Shown: in pieces, positions 40,925 through 49,182 of the stretch
Layout: every line of letters begins with the position of its first letter
Position numbering within the stretch: the first letter of the stretch is position 1
From: Ktedonobacteria bacterium brp13
GTDB taxonomy: Bacteria; Chloroflexota; Ktedonobacteria; Ktedonobacterales; Ktedonobacteraceae
NCBI GenBank assembly: GCA_015099395.1
Contig: AP024096.1
Span: 2,666,001-2,730,000, forward strand
Length of the DNA: 64,000 nt
Direction of reading: 5' to 3'
The notes under the pieces: generated by a model
Seen by the model: only the letters and a program-made list of their open reading frames with translations
Databases searched by the model: none
What the model was told of the DNA's origin: nothing
Made by a program: the position numbers and the translations under genes

Positions 40925-43798
40925 ATGAAGAAGCGTTTCAATCGCCGAAGATTTTTGGAACTTTCCGCCGGAGCAGCCGTCACGGCCACCGGCCTGGCCA
41001 GCGTTCCTGTTTATGCACAGAGTGCCACCGCTGCATCGATAATTATCGACGGAAAGGGCTCCGGACGCGTTTTTGATGGCATTGGTGCAATCAGCGGAGG
41101 AGGTGGCAACTCACGTCTCCTGATCGACTACCCCGAACCATATCGTTCTCAGATCCTCGATTATCTTTTCAAACCCAACTATGGAGCCAACCTCCATATT
41201 TTGAAGGTAGAGGTTGGCGGAGATACAAACTCGACCGATGGTTCTGAGTCAAGCTTTATGCATACGCCTACCGATCAGAACTTCAATCGCGGCTACGAGT
41301 GGTGGCTGATGAAGGAAGCCAAAGCGCGTAATCCTCAGATCAAACTTTACGGTCTGGCCTGGGGCGCACCGGGTTGGATTGGCACTACCGGCAAGCCGGT
41401 TTACGACACCAATAATCGCTTCTGGTCCGAAGACATGGTCGACTACTATATTGCCTGGATTGAGGGCGCACGCGAGCAGCATGGCCTGACCATCGATTAT
41501 ATCGGAGGCTGGAATGAACGTGGCTACAACGAGCTGTTTTATGAAGCATTCCATAATGCCATCCAGTCTCACGGGCTTTCAACCAAAATTGTAGGCGCTG
41601 ACTCTGACTGGAGCGTAGCCGACGCGATGGTGAGCGACTCGACCTTTAACGCCTCCATCGATATTGTAGGCGTTCACTACCCCTGTACCGGTGGTGATGG
41701 TGGCAGCGCAACCTCATGTCCTAATACCTCCAACGCCAAAAGTTTGGGCAAGCCCCTGTGGGCCAGCGAGAATGGTTCTCAGGATCAGAACAGCGGCGCT
41801 ATTCCGATGGCGCGTGCGATCAATCGTGGCTACATCGATGGTGACATGACCGCTTATATCAACTGGCCGTTGATCGCCGCAATTTATCCTAATCTGCCTT
41901 ACAGCACTGTTGGGCTGATGGTTGCCAGCCAGCCCTGGTCCGGCAACTATAGCGTGGGCAAGCAACTCTGGGTTACTGCCCATACGACGCAGTTTACCCA
42001 GCCAGGTTGGCAGTATATCGATAGCGCGTGTGGTTATCTGGGAGGCAGCGACAGCAATGGCAGTTATGTGACACTCAAAGCTGCCAAAGGCTACGATTAT
42101 AGTGTGATTATCGAAACGGTGGACGCTTCTGCCAGCCAGACGGTGACATTCCAGGTCAACGCTGGTCTTTCAACCGGTACTGTCCATATCTGGTCCACCA
42201 ACCTCAATTCCGCAAGCGCTAGTGACTACTTCGTACAGCAGAAGGATATTACGCCAACACTGGGCTCATATTCTGTCACCTTGCAGCCTGGTTATGTTTA
42301 TACGCTTTCGACGACAACAGGCCAGGGGAAGGGCACGATTGTTGGGCCTCCGCCCGCTATTCTGGGGCTGCCTTACGCTGATAATTTCCAGAACTATGCG
42401 ATCGGGCGGGAGCCACGATACTTCTCTGACCAGAATGGTGCCTTTGAAATCGTTGCAGCCAGCGACGAACTCCGCGGTAAGGTTATGCGCCAGATGGCTC
42501 CCACCGCGCCAATTAACTGGGATAACTCCAGTGATCCGTACACATTGCTGGGGGATCTTAACTGGGCCGATTATACCGTGACCAGCGATGTGTTGTTAGA
42601 GCAATCCGGCTACGTTGAGATCATGGGGCGCGTAGGCACGCAGGCAGGCTTCTCACCTGCATCCATCAACGCCTATTATCTGCGCGTCACTGATGGCGGG
42701 TCCTGGAGCATTTTGAAAAACACCACCGCAAGAACAGTTACCACACTCGCATCTGGTGCTGTCGCTGCGCTCGGTACGAATACCTGGCACACGCTTGCCC
42801 TGACTTGCCTGGGCAGCAGTATTACCGCGAAGATCAATGGAGTAACCGTAGGCAGCGTCACTGATAATAGTTATAGCTCAGGTCAGGTTGGAGTCGGCGT
42901 CAGCGGCTGGCAGAACGCACAGTTTGACAATTTCAGCGTGACTCCTGGCGAGACCACTGTTCCCGGAGCCGCCTACAAACTGGTCAATCGCAAGAGTGGC
43001 CTCGTGCTTGATGTCTCCGGTTCCTCGACCTCCAATGGAGGGCTGATTGTACAGTCCACCGATAATGGTGCGGCCAGCCAAATGTGGCAGCTTGTCGCGG
43101 CTGGGGACGGCTATGTGACAGTGCGCAATTATCACAGCAATCTCTTGCTCGACATTCCATCTGACACCGGTGACACTCAGCTTGAGCAGCAGAGTAACGA
43201 TGGCAGCAGGAACCAGCAATGGCAGTTTGTTGACGCGGGTAGTGGCTACTATACCATCGTCAACCACCAGAACCATCTGTGTGTCGAGGCCACGAGTGGC
43301 GCCATGGTTATCCAGAGTCCCGACACTGGCGCAGCCGATCAACAATGGCAACTGAGCGTCGTGCCGACCACCGGTGTGACCTACACGTTGTACAATCGCA
43401 ACAGTGGTATGGTTATGGACGTCTCGGGGCAGTCAACTTCTAACGGTGGCATAGTCATTCAGTGGCCCCTTAACGGAGGGGCAAACCAGCAGTGGCAGCT
43501 CATTGATGCGGGTGGAGGTTACTTCAACCTGGTCAACGCGAATAGCAGATTGGTGCTTGATGTACCGAATAATGCCACGAACGAAGGCGTACAGCTTGAC
43601 CAGTGGAGTAGCAATGGCGGGGCGAACCAGCAATGGCTCTTCACTGCAGTGGGCAATGGCTACTATACCATTACAGGCAAACAGAGTGGTTTGCTTGTGG
43701 CAGTGGGCGCGGCCTCTACTACCGAGGGAACGCAACTCGTTCAATGGTCCAGCGATAATGGTCCTGAACAACAATGGTCACTGGCCCCGGTTTTCTAA
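40925..43798 (+). CDS. secreted GH59-type galactosidase with ricin lectin domains
   Basis: A 957-residue exported enzyme. A Tat signal (KKRFNRRRFLELSAGAAVT ... VYAQSA) ends near residue 32. The catalytic domain (~38-470) matches family GH59 (galactocerebrosidase): acid/base candidate E198 in GGWNERGYNE and nucleophile candidate E282 in LWASENGSQ. A LamG-like beta-sandwich (~475-680) follows, then two ricin-type beta-trefoils (~685-957) with repeated GxxNQQWQ motifs. It would release galactose from glycolipids or plant-type polymers outside the cell, with the trefoils anchoring it to sugar. Family assignment is by motif and would need a database search. Confidence 0.82.
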   Translation: MKKRFNRRRFLELSAGAAVTATGLASVPVYAQSATAASIIIDGKGSGRVFDGIGAISGGGGNSRLLIDYPEPYRSQILDYLFKPNYGANLHILKVEVGGDTNSTDGSESSFMHTPTDQNFNRGYEWWLMKEAKARNPQIKLYGLAWGAPGWIGTTGKPVYDTNNRFWSEDMVDYYIAWIEGAREQHGLTIDYIGGWNERGYNELFYEAFHNAIQSHGLSTKIVGADSDWSVADAMVSDSTFNASIDIVGVHYPCTGGDGGSATSCPNTSNAKSLGKPLWASENGSQDQNSGAIPMARAINRGYIDGDMTAYINWPLIAAIYPNLPYSTVGLMVASQPWSGNYSVGKQLWVTAHTTQFTQPGWQYIDSACGYLGGSDSNGSYVTLKAAKGYDYSVIIETVDASASQTVTFQVNAGLSTGTVHIWSTNLNSASASDYFVQQKDITPTLGSYSVTLQPGYVYTLSTTTGQGKGTIVGPPPAILGLPYADNFQNYAIGREPRYFSDQNGAFEIVAASDELRGKVMRQMAPTAPINWDNSSDPYTLLGDLNWADYTVTSDVLLEQSGYVEIMGRVGTQAGFSPASINAYYLRVTDGGSWSILKNTTARTVTTLASGAVAALGTNTWHTLALTCLGSSITAKINGVTVGSVTDNSYSSGQVGVGVSGWQNAQFDNFSVTPGETTVPGAAYKLVNRKSGLVLDVSGSSTSNGGLIVQSTDNGAASQMWQLVAAGDGYVTVRNYHSNLLLDIPSDTGDTQLEQQSNDGSRNQQWQFVDAGSGYYTIVNHQNHLCVEATSGAMVIQSPDTGAADQQWQLSVVPTTGVTYTLYNRNSGMVMDVSGQSTSNGGIVIQWPLNGGANQQWQLIDAGGGYFNLVNANSRLVLDVPNNATNEGVQLDQWSSNGGANQQWLFTAVGNGYYTITGKQSGLLVAVGAASTTEGTQLVQWSSDNGPEQQWSLAPVF

Positions 43799-44020
43799 CG
43801 TAGGCAACTGAAATCAGGTCCACTCTCGCCGGCAGTTCGGCGAGGGTGGATTTTTGGCTCCGTCGAGCGCTCAGCTTCACCGCAACCATCCACAGCCTCG
43901 ACGAGAGCCTGATCCCGTTGGGATACGGATGACTTCATTCTGGTTCTCCAAGGACGCTTGACCATTCATTTGCGTGATAGACTCATCTGAGTTACGCAAA
44001 GTAGAAGGAGTTTTCAATCT

Positions 44021-44848
44021 ATGGAATGTATTGTTCGAGATGTCCCTATTTATTATGAATCCTACGGATCTGGTCTCCCTCTCATTTTGATCCATGGATA
44101 TACGCCTGATCACCGTCTCATGAAAGGCTGTATGGAGCCTCTTTTCGAGCAGCGGCCTGGCTGGCAACGGATCTATCTTGATTTGCCCGGCATGGGGCAG
44201 ACGCCAGGCAACGAACAGATCAAGAGCACCGATGATATGCTGGATGTCGTGATAGACTTTATTGATGCGGTCATCCCTGAGCAACCCTTTCTGATTGCAG
44301 GAACATCGTATGGGGGATATCTCAGCCGAGGAGTGCTCCAGCGCAAATTCGCTCAGGTGGCGGGAATGGCACTCATCTGCCCGGTCATTTTCGGGAATCG
44401 AAGTCAGCGGGATCTCCCACCACGTACTGTGATTGTCGAACATGCCCAATTATTGGCTGAGCTTTCCCCAGCGGATGCGGAGGAATACGGCTCGATGGCT
44501 GTGGTACAAGATGAACAGAATTGGAAGCGTTTTCGAGATGAGCTTCTCTCAGGGATCAGGATTGCTGATGAAGCGTTTCTCCAAAGGCTGAGTCAGCGTT
44601 ATAGCTACTCGATGGATGTGGATGTCCTTCCACACCCTTTCTCCAAGCCAGTCGCGATCCTTGTCGGAAGACAGGATCATGTCACAGGCTATCGGGATGC
44701 CTGGCGCATTTTGGAAAACTATCCTCGTGGAACCTTCGCTGTTCTGGATCGTGCTGGCCATAATGCGCACATTGAGCAAAGCCAACTTTTTCAGGCTTTG
44801 ATAGGTGAATGGCTCGATCGGGTGCGAGAGTCCATGGCTGTGGCGTGA
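44021..44848 (+). CDS. alpha/beta hydrolase
   Basis: A 275-residue alpha/beta hydrolase starting at ATG behind AAGGAGTTTTCAATC. The oxyanion region is PLILIHGYTPDHRLM, the nucleophile elbow GTSYGGYLSRGVLQ (Ser), the acid lies in VAILVGRQDHVTGY and the His in LDRAGHNAHIEQ. DLPGMGQTPG is the usual strand-4 loop. It resembles ester or epoxide hydrolases and homoserine-acetyltransferase-like proteins; no substrate can be named. It is followed by a palindromic terminator candidate at 44931. Confidence 0.82.
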   Translation: MECIVRDVPIYYESYGSGLPLILIHGYTPDHRLMKGCMEPLFEQRPGWQRIYLDLPGMGQTPGNEQIKSTDDMLDVVIDFIDAVIPEQPFLIAGTSYGGYLSRGVLQRKFAQVAGMALICPVIFGNRSQRDLPPRTVIVEHAQLLAELSPADAEEYGSMAVVQDEQNWKRFRDELLSGIRIADEAFLQRLSQRYSYSMDVDVLPHPFSKPVAILVGRQDHVTGYRDAWRILENYPRGTFAVLDRAGHNAHIEQSQLFQALIGEWLDRVRESMAVA

Positions 44849-44930
44849 GACCCGTTGTAGGAGAGAAAAACGAAAAGTATTCTGAGCAACGTCAAGAAGG
44901 CATCGACTCCATATATAAAATCATCCATAC

Positions 44931-44956
44931 ATAACTGACCTGCTCAGGCCAGTTAT
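44931..44956. terminator. near-perfect hairpin between convergent genes
   Basis: ATAACTGACCTG and CAGGCCAGTTAT pair over 11 of 12 bp with a 2-bp loop. It lies between the hydrolase gene and the tiny membrane-protein gene, which converge here, so it may stop both. No T-run is present, so efficiency is uncertain. Confidence 0.5.
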
Positions 44957-44965
44957 GTAATATTT

Positions 44966-45106
44966 CTATGACTGCAAATATTTATTCAAGGCTTGAACAG
45001 TCAAACGCAACATTTGCACCACTAAAATCACGACGTAAACGACCAGGGCAGCACTCGCGAGATAAAAAACTACAAGGATGATTGGATATATATCCATATA
45101 CCCCAT
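44966..45106 (-). CDS. 46-residue single-pass membrane protein (smORF)
   Basis: Read on the minus strand from ATG 45106: MGYMDIYPIILVVFYLASAA, then LVVYVVILVVQMLRLTVQAL, then NKYLQS and TAG. GAGGAG lies about ten bases before the start. Nearly all of residues 5-31 is hydrophobic, with a basic, polar C-terminal tail, so it should sit in the membrane with the tail inside. It is too short for family recognition. The good ribosome site, coherent composition and downstream hairpin argue that it is real. Confidence 0.55.
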   Translation of the reverse strand: MGYMDIYPIILVVFYLASAALVVYVVILVVQMLRLTVQALNKYLQS

Positions 45107-45129
45107 GTGTTTTCCACTCCTCTAAAATA

Positions 45130-45248
45130 TCATATTGCTAATTTTACGTATTTAACTCTTAATCCTTTTGATGTCGAAACAGGCCAGAAATACAATGAAA
45201 CTTTGTGTTCCTGACCTGAATGTAAAACCGTGCTGAGAACATCTTCCC
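45130..45248 (-). pseudogene. fragment of an S1-domain gene
   Basis: The minus strand encodes EDVLSTVLHSGQEHKVSLYF, then TSKGLRVKYVKLAI and a stop. This matches the end of an S1 domain (compare DLSTVLRLGQEIGVRVTG at 37431-38054), and the DNA of the two regions is also alike. The 5' part is replaced by repeat DNA carrying the GCTCACC terminal motif at 45259. It is a piece of a second S1-type gene cut by an insertion. Confidence 0.45.
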
Positions 45249-45258
45249 CCCGTTCTGG

Positions 45259-45416
45259 GCTCACCAGTGTAGGTTTTTCGTTGGATATGCAATGAAGCCC
45301 CATCGCAGGCCAATGCAGACAGATGGGGCGCCATGACGAATGCATCCTGTCGCCTGTCAATAGAGTGCACTATCGCCTGTATAGTGCACTTAAGCCCTTT
45401 TACCCCTCTTTGAGGA
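45259..45416 (+). repeat. left half of the GCTCACC element with truncated MITE
   Basis: Starts GCTCACCAGTGTAGGTTTTT, runs through a GACAGATGGGGCGCCATGAC block, and enters the MITE end CACTATCGCCTGTATAGTGC (45368). The match to the 9161 and 54948 copies breaks off after CCCCTCTTTGAGGATATTG at about 45416. So it is a 5' fragment of the same 509-bp element family. Confidence 0.65.
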
Positions 45417-45488
45417 TATTGTTGGCGAATGACACAGAGAGTGAAATGGGGCAAAGAAAAACGACACATGCTCTTCAAAATAGGTAAT

Positions 45489-45585
45489 GTCGCTCTTGCC
45501 TCCCTCTTTGAGGGGGGAAAGGCGCGATAGCGCCAGGGGGGAGTAGAAAGCTAGCAACCACCTGTAATCCTCGCTTACAATCTAT
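45489..45585 (-). repeat. partial inverted copy of the 282-bp repeat
   Basis: CCTCCCTCTTTGAGGGGGGA, a GGCGCGATAGCGCC hairpin, GGGGGGAGTAGAAAGCTAGC and CTGTAATCCTCGC match the right half of the repeats at 54732 and 55532 in reverse. The hairpin loop has compensating base changes: GGCGC and GCGCC here against GCCGC and GCGGC there. Confidence 0.6.
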
Positions 45586-45625
45586 AGCCGCGCAAGTAAT
45601 ATCTAATGCAAAATTATATGTAATT

Positions 45626-45679
45626 ACTCAGGTCGTGCGTAGGTGAGTTGGCATGTGCTCGTCTATACACGACCTGAGT
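45626..45679. repeat. 12-bp perfect inverted repeat upstream of a phosphatase gene
   Basis: ACTCAGGTCGTG (45626-45637) pairs with CACGACCTGAGT (45668-45679), extended by TAATTACTC/GAGTAGTTA-like ends. It lies 110 bp before the phosphatase start and could be a terminator for upstream transcription or an operator. Confidence 0.4.
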
Positions 45680-45789
45680 AGTTACCCAAGCCAGTTCCAA
45701 TTATCGAATAATAACAAGACACTTATCCATTTCTAAAGGTTGACAGAACAATTCCTCTTCGCAATAATAATATATATGGAGGACGTTTC

Positions 45790-46485
45790 ATGTCAAAACA
45801 ATGGACAAATATTCTTTCCCTTATCCGTCATGGAGAGAATCCAGCCAATGTCAATCATCAGTTTTCTTATAAGCATGTCGATTATTCGTTAAACGCCAAA
45901 GGCAGGCTGCAGGCTCAGCAGACAGCCGACTATCTGGCAAACCAACCACTCGACGAGATCTATGCTTCACCACTCAAGCGCGCCCACGAGACCGCTGACT
46001 ATATCGCGCAGGCACACCAGCTACCCATCACCATCGACGAACGTTTTCGCGAGATCCATGTCGGTGCCATGGAGACCTATCTGCCGACCGCAGAGAACTG
46101 GGACGAGCACAACCGTATTGTTGCTGAGTGGTTCGGGGGCAACCATACCCTCGCCTTTCCTGCTGGTGAGAACTATATCGAGTTGCTGGCTCGCTTTCGC
46201 GCAGCCCTGCGCGACGCCACCAGCGGCAAAGAGGGCAAGCATATCGCCATCGTTGCACATGGCGGCATCTTTACGCACACACTGCACGACATCTGTCCCG
46301 ATCTCGATGTGCGACCCTTACTGCTACAACTAAACCACAATTGCTCAATCACCAGGATCGCTTTAACCACCGACGAAGAGCGCGTCTATGGCACGCTGCT
46401 GCAGTGGGCAGACTATAGCCATCTGCATGGAGAGGCCGCAAACTTTGTAGCAGGTATACCTACAGATGAACAGATCGCACTGTGA
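45790..46485 (+). CDS. histidine phosphatase family protein
   Basis: A 231-residue enzyme with the catalytic RHGE at SLIRHGENPANVNH, the core LNAKGRLQAQQTADYL, EIYASPLKRAHETADYIA, and the second His in AIVAHGGIFTHTL. The proton-donor Glu is likely in FREIHVGAMETY. It acts on an unknown phosphomonoester in the cytoplasm. It starts at ATG after ATATGGAGGACGTTTC. Its stop codon lies at the junction with an IS605-type right end (46486 on), so the last codons may have been trimmed by that insertion. Confidence 0.85.
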   Translation: MSKQWTNILSLIRHGENPANVNHQFSYKHVDYSLNAKGRLQAQQTADYLANQPLDEIYASPLKRAHETADYIAQAHQLPITIDERFREIHVGAMETYLPTAENWDEHNRIVAEWFGGNHTLAFPAGENYIELLARFRAALRDATSGKEGKHIAIVAHGGIFTHTLHDICPDLDVRPLLLQLNHNCSITRIALTTDEERVYGTLLQWADYSHLHGEAANFVAGIPTDEQIAL

Positions 46486-46586
46486 CATCCCCCCACAGAT
46501 GAATCCGGGGGCTTCTCATCCTCACAGACTTGAGAGGTTCCTGCTTCATTGGGGGGTTGCCTGACGGGCATGTACCCGCACAGGTC
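46486..46586 (-). ncRNA. IS605-type right end and probable TnpB omega-RNA 3' part
   Basis: Read on the minus strand, the sequence downstream of the tnpB remnant ends in the hairpin CCCCCGGATTCATCTGTGGG, then GGATGTCACAG at the phosphatase stop codon. TnpB omega-RNAs cover the end of tnpB and the right end, with the guide drawn from the flank; here the flank is the phosphatase 3' end. The hairpin core (CCGGAT...ATC...GGGG) is like the left-end hairpin of the IscB element, pointing to related transposase recognition. Confidence 0.5.
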
Positions 46587-46945
46587 TCACATGCATACAC
46601 TTCCTCCACAGGCCGACACTGAGAGTCCCTCAGCCAGAATATTTTACGTGCAGCATTCATATCGCGATCATGCCAGGCCCCGCACGCTGGACAGGTCCAT
46701 TAGCGTACATCTAGAGGCAGATCGTCCACAACCTGTTTGCACTCAGAACAGGTTTTGCTCGAAGGATACCACTGATCGATTTTGACCAGGGTCCGTCCAG
46801 ACCACTGGCTTTTGTGCTCTAATTGGCGTACAAACTCGCCCCACCCCACATCGCTGATCGTGCGAGCCAGGCAGTGATTTTTGACCATGTTTTTGACGGC
46901 CAGGCTCTCCACGCAGATCACCTGGTTTTCGTGAACGATGCGCGT
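46587..46945 (-). pseudogene. TnpB (IS605 OrfB) remnant
   Basis: The C-terminal third of a TnpB RNA-guided nuclease. It reads NQVICVESLAVKNMVKNHCL (RuvC-II Glu), KIDQWYPSSKTCSECKQVVD, an in-frame TAA where an Arg-Trp junction should be, then WTCPACGAWHDRDMNAAR (zinc ribbon and RuvC-III Asp). A one-base frameshift follows before NILAEGLSVSACGGS. The N-terminal two-thirds is missing. With a stop, a frameshift and a large deletion it cannot make a nuclease. Confidence 0.82.
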
Positions 46946-47224
46946 CTATCACCAGTGTTTGAAAACCGGATGCCATCTCGAAGAGCGTCAGATGCAACCG
47001 GAGCGCCGTCGTGGCAACATAAGCATAAAAATCGAAATCATACACGTGATGCTGCTTCTTCTCGATTGCTGCGAATATTCATCAATGTAAACTAAAAGTT
47101 TTCAGGAAAAACGGTTTCCTTTGCTATTTTTGAAACAATAAATGTGCATAATGTGCATAAAACTATAAAAAAAGTGAAAAAGCTGAGCCTTTGTCACAAA
47201 AATGACTACAAAAGTATTTTTATC

Positions 47225-47253
47225 TTGACGCGAAACTTAATGTATGCTATGGT
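47225..47253 (+). promoter_or_regulatory. sigma-70-like promoter
   Basis: TTGACG (47225-47230), a 17-bp spacer and TATGGT (47248-47253), with TATGCT one step upstream as an alternative -10. It reads toward the short peptide frame at 47343 and the SDR gene at 47747. Confidence 0.45.
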
Positions 47254-47342
47254 AATAAAGGCAATACGTTAGAGAGATACGGAGAGCGAGCGGCTGAGTA
47301 TGGCTTCTCGTGTGCTATGCAGTGATAACAAGGAGATAGTTT

Positions 47343-47420
47343 GTGACTAGTAATGCTGCTGGTAGTGGTACTCATGTGATTGATATTGCAGCTTATCTTG
47401 CGCCTTTTCCCTGGCGCTGA
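47343..47420 (+). CDS. possible 25-residue leader peptide
   Basis: A GTG-started frame, MTSNAAGSGTHVIDIAAYLA followed by PFPWR and a stop, with AAGGAGATAGTTT directly upstream and a promoter-like sequence 90 bp before it. It may be a leader peptide, or the start of a gene whose remainder was lost. The next ~280 bp hold a decayed frame. Confidence 0.3.
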   Translation: MTSNAAGSGTHVIDIAAYLAPFPWR

Positions 47421-47439
47421 TTGAGTATTCGCTGACTAA

Positions 47440-47697
47440 TCGCTATCAGCAAGGAATGTCCAAGCTTCCTCCCATTTCTTCCCCGAAGCAACTGGCGAGC
47501 GCCGTCATGTGGGGATTGACGTTGTCAAACGTGCTGACGGGCGACGAGGTCCATTTGAATGGGTCTTCCAACCGGAGCGTCTAGCTCCGCGGGATGGCCT
47601 CGATCCGGGAGAGGTGCCACTACAGGAGCATATGACCACCGTGCTTCGACATTTAGCGGGACCGATCTTTAGTGCTTCCAACATTCACAAGGTGTAG
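47440..47697 (+). pseudogene. C-terminal fragment of an unrecognised gene
   Basis: An open frame without a good start reads FFPEATGERRHVGIDVVKRA, DGRRGPFEWVFQPERLAP and ends GPIFSASNIHKV. It looks protein-like and ends 50 bp before the SDR gene. The GxRGPFxWxFxPxR run resembles DQRKGPFAWSFHPRHIPP in the 49183-49803 protein. It may be the tail of the gene whose start is at 47343, now frame-broken. Confidence 0.35.
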
Positions 47698-47746
47698 TTC
47701 TCTTTATCGCTTCTTGTAGTGACACATATTGATAAAGGAGGATTTT

Positions 47747-48496
47747 ATGACGTTATCTGGTACATTGGCAGGCAAAACCGCGCTCATAACCGGGGCCAGT
47801 AGTGGTATCGGTCAGTCGATCGCTCAGCGTTTTCTGGCAGAAGGTATGAACGTCGTACTATTTGGGCGCAACAAGCAAAACCTGCAACAGGTGGCGCAGG
47901 AACATGATGGGCGAGCGTGTATTGTTGTGGGAGACGTTACCGCTGCGGCTGATCGTCAGCGACTTGTGCAGTCCGCTGTTGATCAATTTGGGCATATTGA
48001 TGTATTTGTTCCTGCTGCTGGTGTCCTTACCTTTGCAGGAGTGGAGCAAGTTACTGAACAGGTCTTGCTTCATCATCTGAACACGAACTTTATTTCTATC
48101 GTGGAACTGACGAATCTGGTCGTTCCGCATATCCCAAGGGGGGGTAGCGTCGTCTTTATCTCCACCAGTATTACGAGTGGTGGCTTTCCGGGGCTAGCGG
48201 CTTATTCAGCCTCAAAAGGAGCCCTGGAGGCATATATGCGCACTGCCGCTGTCGAACTTGCCGCGAAAGACATTATCGTCAATGCGGTGGCCCCTGGCCC
48301 TACGAAGACGCCGATCTGGACACAAGCATTGCCCCCTGAGATACTTCAGCAGGTAGCTGCGACGATTGGGCCTCGGCTACTGACCCGTGAGTTTGGTGAT
48401 CCCGAAGCCGTTGCTGATGCGGTGATGGCTCTTGCCTTCAATCCTTCGATACGGGGCCAAAGGATTGTAACTGATGCCGGGTACGGTATTAATTAG
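47747..48496 (+). CDS. short-chain dehydrogenase/reductase
   Basis: A 249-residue SDR enzyme from the ATG at 47747 behind AAAGGAGG. The cofactor site is TGASSGIG (~15-22), the structural motif VPAAGV replaces the common NNAG, the catalytic Ser is in VVFISTSITSGG, and the YxxxK is in YSASKGALEAYM. AVELAAKDIIVNAVAPGPTKT confirms the family. It reduces or oxidises an unknown carbonyl with NAD(P)(H). The YciI gene follows 78 bp later, and both end at the strong terminator at 48921. Confidence 0.87.
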   Translation: MTLSGTLAGKTALITGASSGIGQSIAQRFLAEGMNVVLFGRNKQNLQQVAQEHDGRACIVVGDVTAAADRQRLVQSAVDQFGHIDVFVPAAGVLTFAGVEQVTEQVLLHHLNTNFISIVELTNLVVPHIPRGGSVVFISTSITSGGFPGLAAYSASKGALEAYMRTAAVELAAKDIIVNAVAPGPTKTPIWTQALPPEILQQVAATIGPRLLTREFGDPEAVADAVMALAFNPSIRGQRIVTDAGYGIN

Positions 48497-48574
48497 CTCG
48501 ACAACTAGACAACCGAACATACAGCACGTCATTACCAATAAACCGATGTTATAACATCCGAAAGGAAACTATTT

Positions 48575-48886
48575 ATGTTATTCGCATTTTTTTACACGCC
48601 CGGCCCCAACTGGCTGCCAGGCAAATCAGTGAACGAGCAGCCGCTCCAGCACCATGTGGGCTACATGTTGCAGCAACATGCACAGGGGAAAGTTGCTATT
48701 GCAGGGCCATTGGTGGACAATGCAGGCGGACTCAATGTGTTTCGTACCGAGACGCTAGAAGAAGCGCAAGCGATCATGGCGCACGATCCGGCCATTACGC
48801 AGGGAGTGTGCGTGGGCGAAATTCACCCCTGGTTTCCTCTCATTATCGCTGACCTCCCTGATGCCAACAACGTACCTGGGGCGTAA
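48575..48886 (+). CDS. YciI-like protein
   Basis: A 103-residue protein of the YciI/YCII-related fold (dimeric alpha-beta barrel). It has GPNWLPGKSVNEQPLQHHVG, YMLQQHAQGKVAIAGPLVDN and AQAIMAHDPAITQGVCVGEI, with the conserved His and Asp (HDP) of the family. Functions in the family are varied and often dehalogenase- or dioxygenase-like. It is probably co-transcribed with the SDR gene. Confidence 0.8.
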   Translation: MLFAFFYTPGPNWLPGKSVNEQPLQHHVGYMLQQHAQGKVAIAGPLVDNAGGLNVFRTETLEEAQAIMAHDPAITQGVCVGEIHPWFPLIIADLPDANNVPGA

Positions 48887-48920
48887 GTAAGGCGTAAAAA
48901 AGAAAGAGGAAAACAGCCAT

Positions 48921-48973
48921 GCAAGAACGCACCACACTCACTCTACGCGTGGTGCGTTCTTGCGTTTCTTTTT
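48921..48973 (+). terminator. strong intrinsic terminator
   Basis: A perfect 15-bp stem (GCAAGAACGCACCAC with GTGGTGCGTTCTTGC), a 13-base loop, and then GTTTCTTTTTG. This is a canonical Rho-independent terminator for the SDR-YciI unit. The reading frame that overlaps it (48919-49134) is not a gene. Confidence 0.85.
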
Positions 48974-49182
48974 GTCTAAAGCTGCTAGCCCAATGTACTA
49001 GTCATTCTGTGCCTCGATTGGGGTCTGGTTCGACAATCTCAGTAGAGAGTAGTATAAAAGTGGGATACGTTCATGTTTTGCAGATAGAGAATATGTGCAG
49101 GAAGGGTTATGAGACAGGCAAACTGACAAGCTGACAACGTGACGACGTACAAAAGGAGAAAATAAGCTTCAAGGAGGAGAGT

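Noticed and set aside
48919..49134. 71-residue frame after the YciI gene
   Set aside because: It starts inside a perfect terminator hairpin and has no ribosome site.
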